Positions 8,095-17,376 of a DNA stretch of 37,152 nucleotides are shown here, piece by piece; positions within the stretch are counted from its first letter, which is position 1, and each line of letters begins with the position of its first letter. The notes beneath the pieces are model-generated. The model was given only the letters and a program-made list of their open reading frames with translations. It was not told the DNA's origin and searched no databases. The stretch spans positions 1 through 37,152 of the forward strand of contig JADFYW010000031.1 in the NCBI GenBank assembly GCA_015232855.1, given 5' to 3'. Made by a program: the position numbers and the translations under genes. This stretch comes from Fibrobacteria bacterium (GTDB lineage: Bacteria > Fibrobacterota > Fibrobacteria > UBA11236 > JADFYW01).

Positions 8095-9105
8095 ATGTTA
8101 AATAAATTAGCAGTCCTTGTGGTAATATCTGTTTTTCTTCTCTCTTGTAATAAAGACAAAAAGAAACGGATAATTTCGCAACCCATTAAAATTATATGCG
8201 CTTTCTCAGCTGGGGGCGGCACCGATCAGGTCAATCGGGCCCTTGCAGAAGGTATGAAAGAATATCTGGGTGTCCAGATCACTGTACAAAACATGATAGG
8301 CGCTTTAGGTGGAACTGCTGCCGAATATGTATGGAAAAAACAACCTTATAACGGAACCATCATCTGGGGACTTTCTGAAACGGTTATGTTTCTTCCCGGA
8401 AACGGTGGACATTATACAACGGCCAAAGACTGGGATTACTTCTGGGCTTGTGGAGCTCCCGGTGTAGTAGTTGTTAAACAAGATTCTAAATACAATTCAT
8501 TTCAAGACCTGCTTGCAGATGCAAAAGCCACTCCCGGTGAATTGAAAGTTGCTGCCAGTGTTTATCCTGGTCTTTGGAGTATCCGTTGGAGTGCTCTTGA
8601 GAAAGCCGCAGGTATCAAAACCAATATTCTTGGTTTTACCGGAAGTAACCCATCGCTTCTTGCGGTGTTATCTGGTGAAGTTGATGTAGCTCACATCTCT
8701 ATAGGTGAAGCTCTCCCTTACCTTCAGGCTAAAAAGCTCAAACCCCTCACTATGATTGAACTGGACCCCTATGATTTAAAAGATGTAGCGGTTATACCTT
8801 CTGTTGTAGATGATGTGCCAGCAATGAAGGATGTACTTCCCCTGCCTCAGCTTATTGGTTTAGCTATTCCTGCAGCAACTCCTCTTGAAGTAAAAGCTGA
8901 ATTGAAAAAGGCTTTTGATCATGCAATGACTTCGCAGGCAATTCAACAGGTAATTGAATCTCAGATGGCTATAAAACTGGCATTATCCGGTGAAGAAGCT
9001 AAGGCAATCAGTGCTAAGATTGAATCTCAGTTCAACTGGATGCTTCATGATTTGGGGCTTGCAGTGAAAAACCCTGCGGATCTCGGTATTCCCAAACCTG
9101 AATAA
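8095..9105 (+). CDS. tctC: TctC-type substrate-binding lipoprotein
   Basis: 336 residues of the Bug/TctC periplasmic binding protein family. The N-terminus (MLNKLAVLVVISVFLLSC) ends in a lipobox with Cys18, so it is a membrane-anchored lipoprotein rather than the usual soluble protein. The family hallmark follows: the start of the mature fold PIKIICAFSAGGGTDQVNRALAEG (31-54), where family members normally read V-P-x-x-x-G-G-x-x-D, then the GTAAEYVW block, and the domain-2 motif around GEVDVAHISIGEALPYL. The substrate carboxylate is normally bound by the G-G-x-x-D loop. The SD AAAGGAGTAA is strong. A 14-bp-stem terminator follows the gene. It supplies TctA/TctB, encoded 1.2 kb upstream. Confidence 0.88.
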   Translation: MLNKLAVLVVISVFLLSCNKDKKKRIISQPIKIICAFSAGGGTDQVNRALAEGMKEYLGVQITVQNMIGALGGTAAEYVWKKQPYNGTIIWGLSETVMFLPGNGGHYTTAKDWDYFWACGAPGVVVVKQDSKYNSFQDLLADAKATPGELKVAASVYPGLWSIRWSALEKAAGIKTNILGFTGSNPSLLAVLSGEVDVAHISIGEALPYLQAKKLKPLTMIELDPYDLKDVAVIPSVVDDVPAMKDVLPLPQLIGLAIPAATPLEVKAELKKAFDHAMTSQAIQQVIESQMAIKLALSGEEAKAISAKIESQFNWMLHDLGLAVKNPADLGIPKPE

Positions 9106-9121
9106 TTTTTAGTGTATTTCT

Positions 9122-9160
9122 ACCTTCGAATAGTATAGAGTACTGTTCGAAGGTTTTTTT
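9122..9160 (+). terminator. Intrinsic terminator after tctC
   Basis: A 14-bp stem (9122-9135 with 9141-9154, core ACCTTCGAA / TTCGAAGGT) with a 5-nt loop TAGAG and a T run to 9160. It ends the racemase-tctC transcript. Confidence 0.85.
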
Positions 9161-9249
9161 TGCTCATTTTTGCAAGGTCATTATTTAAATAATTTTCCTC
9201 AAACTTCCCAAACAGTTGCCTGACAGGAAGCGGAATTATTATCGTCCTA

Positions 9250-9292
9250 TTGATTTTTGAATAATTATTGCATAGATTCCCTAGTATATATT
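9250..9292 (+). promoter_or_regulatory. Candidate promoter(s) for the 9369 gene
   Basis: TTGATT 9250-9255 with TAGATT 9273-9278 (17-bp spacer), and alternatively TTATTG 9265-9270 with TATATT 9287-9292 (16-bp spacer). Both lie just after the tctC terminator. Confidence 0.35.
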
Positions 9293-9368
9293 AAGCGTTT
9301 TTATCCATTTTCAGGCTTTTTGATCTTCTTTATTGCTTGAAAAAAGGTACACTAAAAGGTAGGGACAT

Positions 9369-11531
9369 ATGATGGTTTTTATGACAAATAGGATTTTCTA
9401 TGCAGCACTTATCGTTCTGGCTTGCGCGGCAGGTGTTTTTGCTCAATTAAATGTAACCGGTAAGGTTATTAATACCTTCGACCAGCCACTTGAAAATGTT
9501 ACGGTGAGCATAGCAAGTGAGAGTGCTTCAGATTTAACTGGTGCAGATGGTCTTTTTGATTTAAATGATGGCACTGCCATTAAATCCGGGCTCAACTCTT
9601 CCTTAAAAAGTGATATTAGCTATAAGAACGGTATATTGAACCTGGCTGTTTATGAAAAAACTTTGATTGAACTTTCTCTTTATGATCTTCAAGGCAAAGT
9701 AATTAAAAAATTCCCTTCTCAGCTGCTAACTGCAGGAAGCCATAAGCGGACAATATTTTCTGATGCTCAAGCCTATGGGTTGTATTTCCTGAAAGGAACC
9801 GTTGGCTCGTCTCAGGTCAATATGCAAGTGCTTCATTTTGCCGGTGCTCAAAATGCTATTCATAAACAAAGTACGCCATCATTATCTAAGTCTGCTGCTG
9901 GAGAAAATGTCATAGTGTTTACTAAGGAGGGGTATCAGGAACTCCGGATTACCCTTGATAACCTTACTAAAGATATGCAGGAAATTGTACTGTTGACCAC
10001 AGACGAAGGTGCGGAACAAGGTATTAAACTCGTAAAAGCTTTTGAAAATGAACTCAGATTTCGTCTTAATCTTGATCCAGATAAACAATACCAGTTACTG
10101 GAGTTGTGGCAGTTTCAGGAGTATAACAAAAATGACAGTTATCATGTGATGTGGGAAGGAAATGCCGATCATCAAACCCTTGCCCGCTTTGATGGCACCC
10201 GCGACGCAATGTTTAATAAATACCAGCTTATAGAAAAAGATACAAGAAACCCTATAGGTGGTTGTCATTATACCACAGAATTTGGTTTGGCCTCTTCTCA
10301 GGATTTTCCTCTTCATCTTGATACCACGATCAAGAAAGGTATCTCAATCGTACACGATATTGATGATGTTATTGCCCTGGGCGCAAAACATATTCATGAA
10401 AACATCGTACTCAGTACTCTTGTACGTACGAGTGGTGGTGATACCAAGTACTATATCGATATTAATGGCGAACGGGTCTTTTTCAGTGAAAGCAAGGTTG
10501 AGTCATTGGATCGTGATTTTAAACGGTATTCAGATGCGGGCATAAGTGTATTTGTGGTTTTGCTGAACTGGGTGGGGAAGAATTCCAATTCACCGCTTAA
10601 ACACCCGGATTTCACCATACCTGATACAACACTGCCCGGGTTCTGGTCTGCTTTTAACACCACCAGTGGTGAAGGCATTAAGTATTATCGTGCCACTATA
10701 GAATTCCTGGCACAAAGATATACCCGGCAAGATAAACAATACGGGCAAATCTATTCTATTATTATCGGAAACGAGCTCACGGCCCATTTTGCATGGTACA
10801 ATATCGGATACCAGACCAAAGACAAATTTCTGGTGCAGTACCACAATGCTTTACGTATCGCTGATGTTGCAGTTCGTAAATATCACAAACAGCTTAAAAT
10901 TCATGTTTCCTACACCTACCACTGGGCACTTACATGGCATTCACCTACCTTTGGAATCAGCGGCATAGACCTTACCCAGGGCCTCCACAATATGGCTATT
11001 GCTGGAGGGAACTTCCCCTGGAGCCTAGCGATTCATCCCTACCCGGTAAGCCTGTTTGTGCCTTCGTGGTGGAGGGATCCAGATCCTGTTCGGGAGCTCG
11101 ACACCCCCCTTATGACTATGAAGAATATCGAAGTACTGCCAGAATTTTTGCGCAGAAAAGATATTACCTATAAAGGAAAAATCCGTCCTATTGATATCAC
11201 CGAGATGGGATTTCACTCTATTGATGAATCTGAAGGAAAGGAAAAACTTCAGGCCGCTGCCTGGACCTGTGCTTACCTCAAGGTTAAACGGATGCCTGAA
11301 ATCGGGGTGTATATCTATCACAGCCATTATTCATCTCACGAAGAGTCCGGGCTTAATATGGGACTCTGGACCTGGGATGAACCAGCTCGGAAAAAATATA
11401 TCTATGATGTATATAAAGCTACGGAAACAGATAATTGGGAAGCGGCTTTTGAGTTTGCCAAGCCGATTCTCGGCATAGATAACTGGGATGAAGGAACCTG
11501 TGTTCCTAACTACGAGGGAATAACAGACTAG
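9369..11531 (+). CDS. Secreted putative glycosidase, DUF5722-like, with regulatory-like N-terminal domains (paralogue 1)
   Basis: 720 residues. A signal peptide (about 1-25) is followed by a carboxypeptidase-regulatory-like beta-sandwich (NVTGKVINTFDQPLENVTVS, from 28). A sorting-tail-like Ig module (about 97-150, LSLYDLQGKVIKKF to YGLYFLKG) comes next, then a returning strand FTKEGYQELRITLDN (184-198). The catalytic part (about 215-710) resembles DUF5722 and clan GH-A barrels: IIIGNEL with Glu469, HPYP (556-559) and IDITEMGFHS with Glu612 suggest acid/base and nucleophile glutamates at the ends of strands 4 and 7. It is a clear homologue of the 17742 gene (same architecture, conserved catalytic blocks). 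It ends without a C-terminal sorting tail. No enzymatic activity can be assigned from sequence alone; the fold assignment is inference from motif order. Confidence 0.65.
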   Translation: MMVFMTNRIFYAALIVLACAAGVFAQLNVTGKVINTFDQPLENVTVSIASESASDLTGADGLFDLNDGTAIKSGLNSSLKSDISYKNGILNLAVYEKTLIELSLYDLQGKVIKKFPSQLLTAGSHKRTIFSDAQAYGLYFLKGTVGSSQVNMQVLHFAGAQNAIHKQSTPSLSKSAAGENVIVFTKEGYQELRITLDNLTKDMQEIVLLTTDEGAEQGIKLVKAFENELRFRLNLDPDKQYQLLELWQFQEYNKNDSYHVMWEGNADHQTLARFDGTRDAMFNKYQLIEKDTRNPIGGCHYTTEFGLASSQDFPLHLDTTIKKGISIVHDIDDVIALGAKHIHENIVLSTLVRTSGGDTKYYIDINGERVFFSESKVESLDRDFKRYSDAGISVFVVLLNWVGKNSNSPLKHPDFTIPDTTLPGFWSAFNTTSGEGIKYYRATIEFLAQRYTRQDKQYGQIYSIIIGNELTAHFAWYNIGYQTKDKFLVQYHNALRIADVAVRKYHKQLKIHVSYTYHWALTWHSPTFGISGIDLTQGLHNMAIAGGNFPWSLAIHPYPVSLFVPSWWRDPDPVRELDTPLMTMKNIEVLPEFLRRKDITYKGKIRPIDITEMGFHSIDESEGKEKLQAAAWTCAYLKVKRMPEIGVYIYHSHYSSHEESGLNMGLWTWDEPARKKYIYDVYKATETDNWEAAFEFAKPILGIDNWDEGTCVPNYEGITD

Positions 11532-12238
11532 TTCTTGAGGAAAAAGTAATCAGTCGTCAGTAATCAGTACTCAGTTTATGTAAGTGCTACGCATTATTAA
11601 AAAAAGGGGCATACTGTGAAAAGGTTGCCACTTTATTTAATTCTCGTTGGCCGCTTTTCCGCCATCCAGGCTTCGGTGGTATTTTCACATCGTGTCGGTC
11701 ATACCACCAAAAAGAGAAATTTTTGAAGTGAAGGATGAATCTTTTTTTTATATACAAACGAAGTTATTTTAGGTTCTATAGCAGAATCTGTGGGTGATTT
11801 TAAACATCGTATTTTTGTTTTTGCAGCGTAAATTGGAGTACTGGAGTGTTGGATTATTGGAAAAATAGCGTGATAATCTACCCACAGATTCTTTCTGAGG
11901 AACCTTTTTTTATAACTGACAACTGGAAACTGACAACTGTTTCCCCCCCCGCTTAGCCTTTATGAAATTCGATTGTTCCAGACTCAGATTTTTTTTGGCT
12001 GATATGAAAACAGGCGAAAAAAGCCGATATTTTCCAGAGTAAACGGGACGATTGCATAGTTAAATCAGTGAAAATAAGCTAAATTAAGAACATCTATAGT
12101 GTAATTGGTTTTTGATAAAATCGTATGTTTTGGGCTTTTAATATTTCATCGGTAAGTTCATTAAATTTGTTCCAGAAAAAAAGCTGAAACTGCTGACTGG
12201 TTTAATATTTAAAAAGCCATAATAACGGGAGAATTTAT
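11532..12238. other. 707-bp non-coding region with short repeats
   Basis: No credible gene is visible. It contains an AGTAATCAGTCGTCAGTA string (11545-11562) that also occurs at 6929-6946, an imperfect inverted repeat at 11772-11904, CTGACAACTG-type repeats at 11914-11940, and a C8 homopolymer (11943-11950). It probably includes the promoter of the CE3 gene, but I cannot place it confidently. Confidence 0.6.
11772..11904. repeat. Imperfect inverted repeat flanking about 86 bp
   Basis: The left arm 11772-11794 begins GGTTC and ends AGAATCTGTGGG. The right arm 11881-11904 is its reverse complement apart from a few central bases (CCCACAGATTCT then GAGGAACC) and is followed by T6. The enclosed DNA includes a GGAGTACTGGAGTGTTGGA string. 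It could be a miniature mobile element or a long hairpin terminator. Confidence 0.4.
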
Positions 12239-14104
12239 ATGTATAAGAATTTCATAGTTGTTGTCTTTGTAGTTTTTACTTCTCTGACCGTCCATGCAGA
12301 ACCTCTTAAAATTCTTGCCCTGGGAAATTCCATTACTCAGGGGAATAACGGGCACAATACCTATCGGAGACCGTTGTATCACAAATTAATTAATGCAGGT
12401 TATAATGTTGATTTTGTTGGAAGCCTTAATGTTCCCTTTAGTGGTTCCTATCCTAACCCGGATTTTGATTTAGACCATGAAGGGCATTGGGGCTGGAAGA
12501 TAGATGAAGTTTTAGCAAAATTACCGGGTTGGCTGAACGGGTATACACCTGATGTAGCAATCATTCATCTTGGAACAAACGATGCCGCCCAGAATCAATC
12601 TGTTGCAAGTTCTCTAAACGAACTTTCGGCAGTGATTGATGCACTAAGAACGGATAATCCTAACATTGTTATTTTTCTGGCAAAAATTACACCTTTGAAT
12701 ACCAACGTCGAATCCAATTTCAGAATTAGTCAGCTTAATTCTAAAATACCTACCCTTAAGGCCACGAAATCAACCGATCAATCACCGATTATTATTGTTG
12801 ATCAGAATACGGGTTTTGATCCCGATTATCAGACCGGGGACACCTATGACAAGGTTCATCCTAATCCACAGGGTGAAGAAAAAATGGCAGTAAAATGGTT
12901 TAAGGCAATCGATGATTATTATAAGAGAGGCATTAAAGGTGAACTGATTAGGGTCCTTACATTAGGAAATTCTATTACCCAGGGGGCTAAAGATCATTCT
13001 ACTTATCGTTACCCGCTTTATAAAAAATTGATTGGTGCTGATTACCTGGTTGATTTTTTGGGTAGTATGGATCAAAACTTTGATAAAGAAATTCCACCTG
13101 ATTTAGATTTTGATCTTGATCATGAAGGACATTGGGGTTGGCGGATTGATCAGATTCTGGCTGAGCTTCCGGGATGGCTTGCAACCTATACACCGGATGC
13201 GGCACTTATTCACCTGGGGACTAATGATGCCGCCCAGAAACAAAGTACGGCAAGTTCAGTTGCTGAGTTGAAGGGGGTAATTGAGGCTTTACGCAGTGCG
13301 AATCCCAAGGTGGTTGTTTTTCTTGCTAAGTTGATTCCTTTCAATCTTACTGATAGTGAAAAAATTTCCAAACTAGCTGAGCTTAATGTTGAAATTGTAA
13401 ATATCCTCAATTCTGTTACTACTGCAGAATCTCCGGTTATACTGGTGGATCAGAACGAAGGATTTGATAAAGCAGCAGATACTTATGATAATGTCCATCC
13501 AGGGCCAACGGGTGAAGAAAAAATGGCTGAGAAATGGTTCCAGGCTTTTAATAGTTATTACGGAAGAGAAATTACTCTCTTTTCACCAAATGGCCAGGAA
13601 AAATTGAATGGGGGTTCTGTAAGCTCTGTTAACTGGGCCACCACTGGAGAAATTGACAGTGTTGTATTGGAATATAAAATTGACAGCGTGTGGCAAAAAA
13701 TTGTTGGGCCTATTCCCAATACCGGCCAGTATGATTGGACTGTTCCGAACACACCTTCAACCAGTGTTAGTCTGCGTATCAGTGCCTGGGGCAATATAAC
13801 GATGGATACCAGTAATAATGTTTTTACTATTCAAGAACCATCCCGTATTTCTTTAAAATCAGGAGAATTCTTTACCTTTTCGATAGAGGGCATGGGTAGT
13901 GTTAATTTTTCAGATATGAATCAATACCATACCATCAAAATTATGGATGTTAATGGTTCTCTGCTTAAAACGCTTTCTGTAAATCAGCAACATATGATTT
14001 GGGACCGTAAAGATAAACAGGGTAAGAGGGTGTCAAGCGGAGTCTTTATTGCTGAATTACAAGGAACCACTTCCAGAAAGGTTAAATTCAGTTTAAGTGA
14101 TTGA
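12239..14104 (+). CDS. Secreted tandem double SGNH esterase (CE3-like) with Ig-like domain and sorting tail
   Basis: 621 residues. A signal peptide (1-20) precedes two homologous SGNH hydrolase domains of about 210 residues. Domain 1 (about 23-230) has GNSITQG with Ser31, DLDHEGHWGWKID (77-89), HLGTND with Asn114, and DKVHP with Asp204/His207. Domain 2 (about 237-440) has GNSITQG with Ser245, the same DHEGHWGW block, GTND with Asn329, and DNVHP with Asp417/His420. The EGH-GW block and order fit carbohydrate esterase family 3 (acetyl xylan esterases), which remove O-acetyl groups from hemicellulose. Residues about 445-535 form an Ig-like beta-sandwich (ITLFSPNGQEKLNGGS, WTVPNT). The C-terminal 70 residues are an FlgD/type-IX-like sorting tail (IMDVNGSLLKTL). 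Both catalytic sites look intact. The SD is CGGGAGAA. Confidence 0.82.
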   Translation: MYKNFIVVVFVVFTSLTVHAEPLKILALGNSITQGNNGHNTYRRPLYHKLINAGYNVDFVGSLNVPFSGSYPNPDFDLDHEGHWGWKIDEVLAKLPGWLNGYTPDVAIIHLGTNDAAQNQSVASSLNELSAVIDALRTDNPNIVIFLAKITPLNTNVESNFRISQLNSKIPTLKATKSTDQSPIIIVDQNTGFDPDYQTGDTYDKVHPNPQGEEKMAVKWFKAIDDYYKRGIKGELIRVLTLGNSITQGAKDHSTYRYPLYKKLIGADYLVDFLGSMDQNFDKEIPPDLDFDLDHEGHWGWRIDQILAELPGWLATYTPDAALIHLGTNDAAQKQSTASSVAELKGVIEALRSANPKVVVFLAKLIPFNLTDSEKISKLAELNVEIVNILNSVTTAESPVILVDQNEGFDKAADTYDNVHPGPTGEEKMAEKWFQAFNSYYGREITLFSPNGQEKLNGGSVSSVNWATTGEIDSVVLEYKIDSVWQKIVGPIPNTGQYDWTVPNTPSTSVSLRISAWGNITMDTSNNVFTIQEPSRISLKSGEFFTFSIEGMGSVNFSDMNQYHTIKIMDVNGSLLKTLSVNQQHMIWDRKDKQGKRVSSGVFIAELQGTTSRKVKFSLSD

Positions 14105-14120
14105 AATTGAGGAGGACGAG

Positions 14121-15572
14121 TTAGTTTATTACGGTAAACTTTTTCACTGTAACATCTTTGCCAATCCTAAGTAATGCTAAATAGGTGGCCGGTTTTGCCT
14201 TCTTTGACCATTTGAAATAATGTTTCCCTGCTTCAAAGTGTTTAGTCGTGATAACTTTACCGTTTAACGATAATATCTGGAGAGATACTTTTTGTGTTAT
14301 AGAAGGAGAAATAATGAACCGGATGTCGCCATTTCCTGTTTGTAGGATTCGTAATAAAAGCAGAGGATGGTTAAAATGGTGGATGTTAACCGGTGGTTTA
14401 TACAACATTTCCGAAATTTCTTCATCCGTTTTTAGTGCGTAATCAGGAAGAGGATGACTGGAGTCAAATACCCGCATGAGGTTAATGTCTTCAACAATAC
14501 TTTCTGTTTCATCGGTTATTGACGTGAGTCCAAAATGTTTTGCAAAAAATGTGTAGGCACCTTTTCGCTTTGAATAGCCATAGTCATGTCCTTCCTCGGG
14601 TAAATGAAGGTTCTCGACCTTATCTTCTGCTCCAAAGAGTTTATATACATTCTGGATATAAGGGAACTCAACATCAGGAGTGTTTTTTGTCCAGTCCTCC
14701 CCATCTGAGATGATTAACTGGGGGCGGGGGGCAGCCATAGCAGCTATTTCTGCATTCACTGTCTCATAGTTATCTCCTGAGTGAATTTCGTTCCCGCTTT
14801 CCCCCATACAACCCCCAAAGAAATGAGCCGACACCATAATTACCGGGATGGAAACTTTAATGCGAGAGTCCAGGGCTGAGGTGAGGAAGGTTTGCGTTCC
14901 GCCACCGGAAGCTCCGGTCATACCAATACGGGCTGTATCCACTTGCTCAAGAGACCGTAAGAGATCTAAGGCACGGATATTATTCCAGACCTGAAGGGGC
15001 ATGACATCTTTGAAGCAATGATTTGTTTGTGTAGATTCTCCGTAACCAACCAGTTCATAAGAAAGGACCACCGCTCCCATGCGTGCCAGGGTGGCGCAAC
15101 GTTTTTGCATATCATCCCGGAAGCGACCAACTTTTGGCGGCTCATTGAAATGGCCATGAATGCAGAGAATACCAGGGTAGGGGGCCTTGCTGCTGTCTGT
15201 TGGGGAATAGAGATTACCTGCCACAAAATAGCCTGGCAGGCTCTCAAAATAAAAATTTTCGACAGTATAGCCGGTGTAGCTGCGTTTATGGTGAAATACC
15301 GGTTTTAACGAATCTTTTTGTGGGTAGGTGCCAAGGCTCATCTGGGCCCGAAGTCCTTGAATGATATTGGCGGCACGTTCTTTCCATTCGGTGCTATCGG
15401 TATAGCTTGAAGCGTATTGAATGAGTTTTTGGGCTCCTTCACTTTCAGAGAGATCACGAACGCCACTAGGGCAAAATACTGCGCCCTGGGGGGGCCAGGT
15501 ATAGGTAATAGTAATACCCAATGAAAGGATAATGAAAAGTAATGTTTTGAGAACTACACAATATGTCTTCAT
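14121..15572 (-). CDS. Secreted alpha/beta-hydrolase esterase (acetyl-xylan-esterase-like) with sorting tail
   Basis: 483 residues with a signal peptide (about 1-25). The alpha/beta-hydrolase core is clear: PGILCIHGH (133-141) gives the oxyanion region, GMTGASGGGT (217-226) the nucleophile elbow with Ser222, IISDGEDWT (287-295) the probable acid, and LPEEGHDYGYSKR (324-336) the catalytic His329. It resembles the family of large secreted acetyl xylan / 4-O-methylglucuronoyl-type esterases, but the substrate is not certain. The C-terminal 75 residues form a sorting tail (LQILSLNGKVITTKHF, then basic KKFTVIN). It is the second gene of a minus-strand operon, 7 bp after the DUF6298-like gene, and converges with the CE3 gene 16 bp away, so deacetylating enzymes cluster here. 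Confidence 0.78.
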   Translation of the reverse strand: MKTYCVVLKTLLFIILSLGITITYTWPPQGAVFCPSGVRDLSESEGAQKLIQYASSYTDSTEWKERAANIIQGLRAQMSLGTYPQKDSLKPVFHHKRSYTGYTVENFYFESLPGYFVAGNLYSPTDSSKAPYPGILCIHGHFNEPPKVGRFRDDMQKRCATLARMGAVVLSYELVGYGESTQTNHCFKDVMPLQVWNNIRALDLLRSLEQVDTARIGMTGASGGGTQTFLTSALDSRIKVSIPVIMVSAHFFGGCMGESGNEIHSGDNYETVNAEIAAMAAPRPQLIISDGEDWTKNTPDVEFPYIQNVYKLFGAEDKVENLHLPEEGHDYGYSKRKGAYTFFAKHFGLTSITDETESIVEDINLMRVFDSSHPLPDYALKTDEEISEMLYKPPVNIHHFNHPLLLLRILQTGNGDIRFIISPSITQKVSLQILSLNGKVITTKHFEAGKHYFKWSKKAKPATYLALLRIGKDVTVKKFTVIN

Positions 15573-15579
15573 ATGAATG

Positions 15580-17376
15580 TTATTTTCCCACTAATAAAAT
15601 TTTTCGAAATAAAGACTTTTTCTCTGTCCTAACCTGTATCATATACACTCCTGGTTGTATGCCTTCGGTCTTCCAGGTAACACGGGCATTTTGAACATGG
15701 TTAAATTGGGCAATGGTCTTTCCCGTTAAATCAGATATGATTACGGAAGGACTTAAAAAGGATTCAGGAAAAGAAATTATGAAATTCCCACTTCCGGGAT
15801 TTTGTGAAAAGCTGATATTTTGTTGTGGGGTAAGAGTCGGATTTTGTGTAGTAACGACATTTGGATTATTCAGCCAAAGTGCATAGTCGTCTCCGCCGGG
15901 AGGGCTTAGCTTAATAGTGTTTCCACCAGTAACTTTACCTCCGTTTGCATCAGTAAGGGCACCGGTACGAGGGTCGAGCCATTTGGCGTCAAATTCAGCG
16001 GGGTCGCCGCTGAGATCCAATTCAATTTCTCTTCCATAGGTGGAATACACAAGATAATTAACGCCTGAATCAGCCAGACACCAGATATTATCGGTATTTG
16101 CTTTGATTTTATCACTGGTTTTTAAATTTAAAAAATCAACATGAAGATTATTTACGATGAATTCATAGGTATGCTGTACCTGGTCCCATCCCTTTGTGGC
16201 AACGTAGGAGCTGGTAGGGTAGGGGTTGCTTGAAGAAGCATTAGGGTATTGCAAAGATGAAATTGCCAGTGAACCACCGCCCATTAAAAAAGACCAGAGG
16301 AGTTTCCTGTCTGGGTTAAACCCGTGTACGATGGCTGCATCAGGATGTGCATCCCGGTATTCTTTGGTCTGCCGATAAATTTGCTCGGCGGAAGTACTGC
16401 TATTAATGGTACCAACCTGGGTATATCTTCCCGGAACTTCTGTCCCCCCTGCAGGTGCATAAAGGTTTCCGTTTTTTTCGTACCAGAAATAGCGCAAATC
16501 AATAAGAAAGATGTCAGGGTCATCTTCAAATACATCCATTACATTCTTGGTACAGCCAAGCCCAATTTTTACGGTTTTCCCGGTTTCCTTTTCCCAGGCG
16601 CGTACGGTATTCAGCCAGAACTTCATAAAAGCAGCTCCACCGGTATATTCCTCAGAAACTAAATGGATTACATTGTGGTAATCACCCAGTGTATTCAGGC
16701 ATTTTCGTATGTATGCTCTCTGGAGTTCGTTTCTTGCGGTGTTGGTGGTATCATAAAAAGCGTTTGCGGCCGGATTACTTGAAGGCATGCCGGTATTTTG
16801 GATGCTGTTACCCGAACGCCATGGAAAGTCCGCGTAATGAGCATTGGTTTCAAGCAAATTGTGTTGCATATAAAAGTTATGGAGCATTACGGTGCCTTTT
16901 TTATCACAATAATCCGCAAAGGCTTTGAGCCGGTCAAAATACCAGTCGTTATATTTTGTTAAATCGTATTTTGGCAGTCCGTCACAGGCCGTACCTTCAG
17001 TACTTCTGGCCCAGGGAAGTTCTAAAAAAGGGCCTTGTACATTTGCGTCTCCCCGGCAACCTGTGGTATGATCATCTCTACGCCGGTCATACCAAAGCCC
17101 GTAACAGTGTTCAAAGGCAGGGTAGCCATATTTAAGCATGGCATCAGTGAGTTTGTCCAGGTCCTCTGTGCGATTCGGACCAATATTGGTACCGTCATTT
17201 CGGGTGATATTTGCACGGTAGTTGTTCCACCAGCCATTATGCTGACCAAGCCCCCAGATCATCTTGCCATCAACATTCAGCCACCCGTTTTGGGTTGATA
17301 ATTCACTATGCACTGTAGAAAGCAGAAATAAAAAACTAAATGTGAACACCATTACAAAGAAATGTTTTAATACCAC
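15580..17376 (-). CDS. Secreted putative glycoside hydrolase (DUF6298-like) with sorting tail
   Basis: 598 residues from the GTG at 17376-17374. An ATG six codons upstream (17394) is also in frame, but its codons contain a strong SD (GGAGGGGG) placed ideally for the GTG, and MVLKHFFVMVF gives a cleaner signal peptide, so I choose the GTG. The N-terminal part has GLGQHNGWWNNY (position 48 onward in the longer form), a TIM-barrel-like pattern and HLVSEEYTGG around E248/E249 of the longer form, a candidate catalytic acid. Later blocks LLWSFLMGGGSLAISSL and WLDPRTGAL are typical of secreted barrel glycosidases with a beta-sandwich. I think DUF6298-like, with moderate confidence. The C-terminal 75 residues are a sorting tail (IISDLTGKTIAQF to FRKILLVGK). 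The next gene downstream is an esterase, 7 bp away. Confidence 0.68.
   Translation of the reverse strand: MVLKHFFVMVFTFSFLFLLSTVHSELSTQNGWLNVDGKMIWGLGQHNGWWNNYRANITRNDGTNIGPNRTEDLDKLTDAMLKYGYPAFEHCYGLWYDRRRDDHTTGCRGDANVQGPFLELPWARSTEGTACDGLPKYDLTKYNDWYFDRLKAFADYCDKKGTVMLHNFYMQHNLLETNAHYADFPWRSGNSIQNTGMPSSNPAANAFYDTTNTARNELQRAYIRKCLNTLGDYHNVIHLVSEEYTGGAAFMKFWLNTVRAWEKETGKTVKIGLGCTKNVMDVFEDDPDIFLIDLRYFWYEKNGNLYAPAGGTEVPGRYTQVGTINSSTSAEQIYRQTKEYRDAHPDAAIVHGFNPDRKLLWSFLMGGGSLAISSLQYPNASSSNPYPTSSYVATKGWDQVQHTYEFIVNNLHVDFLNLKTSDKIKANTDNIWCLADSGVNYLVYSTYGREIELDLSGDPAEFDAKWLDPRTGALTDANGGKVTGGNTIKLSPPGGDDYALWLNNPNVVTTQNPTLTPQQNISFSQNPGSGNFIISFPESFLSPSVIISDLTGKTIAQFNHVQNARVTWKTEGIQPGVYMIQVRTEKKSLFRKILLVGK

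Noticed and set aside
11943-11950. C8 tract as a phase-variation switch
   Set aside because: It lies far (about 290 bp) from the next start and no promoter elements could be placed around it.
12999-13794. Antisense frames inside the CE3 gene
   Set aside because: Shadows of conserved catalytic domains; no ribosome sites and no family resemblance.
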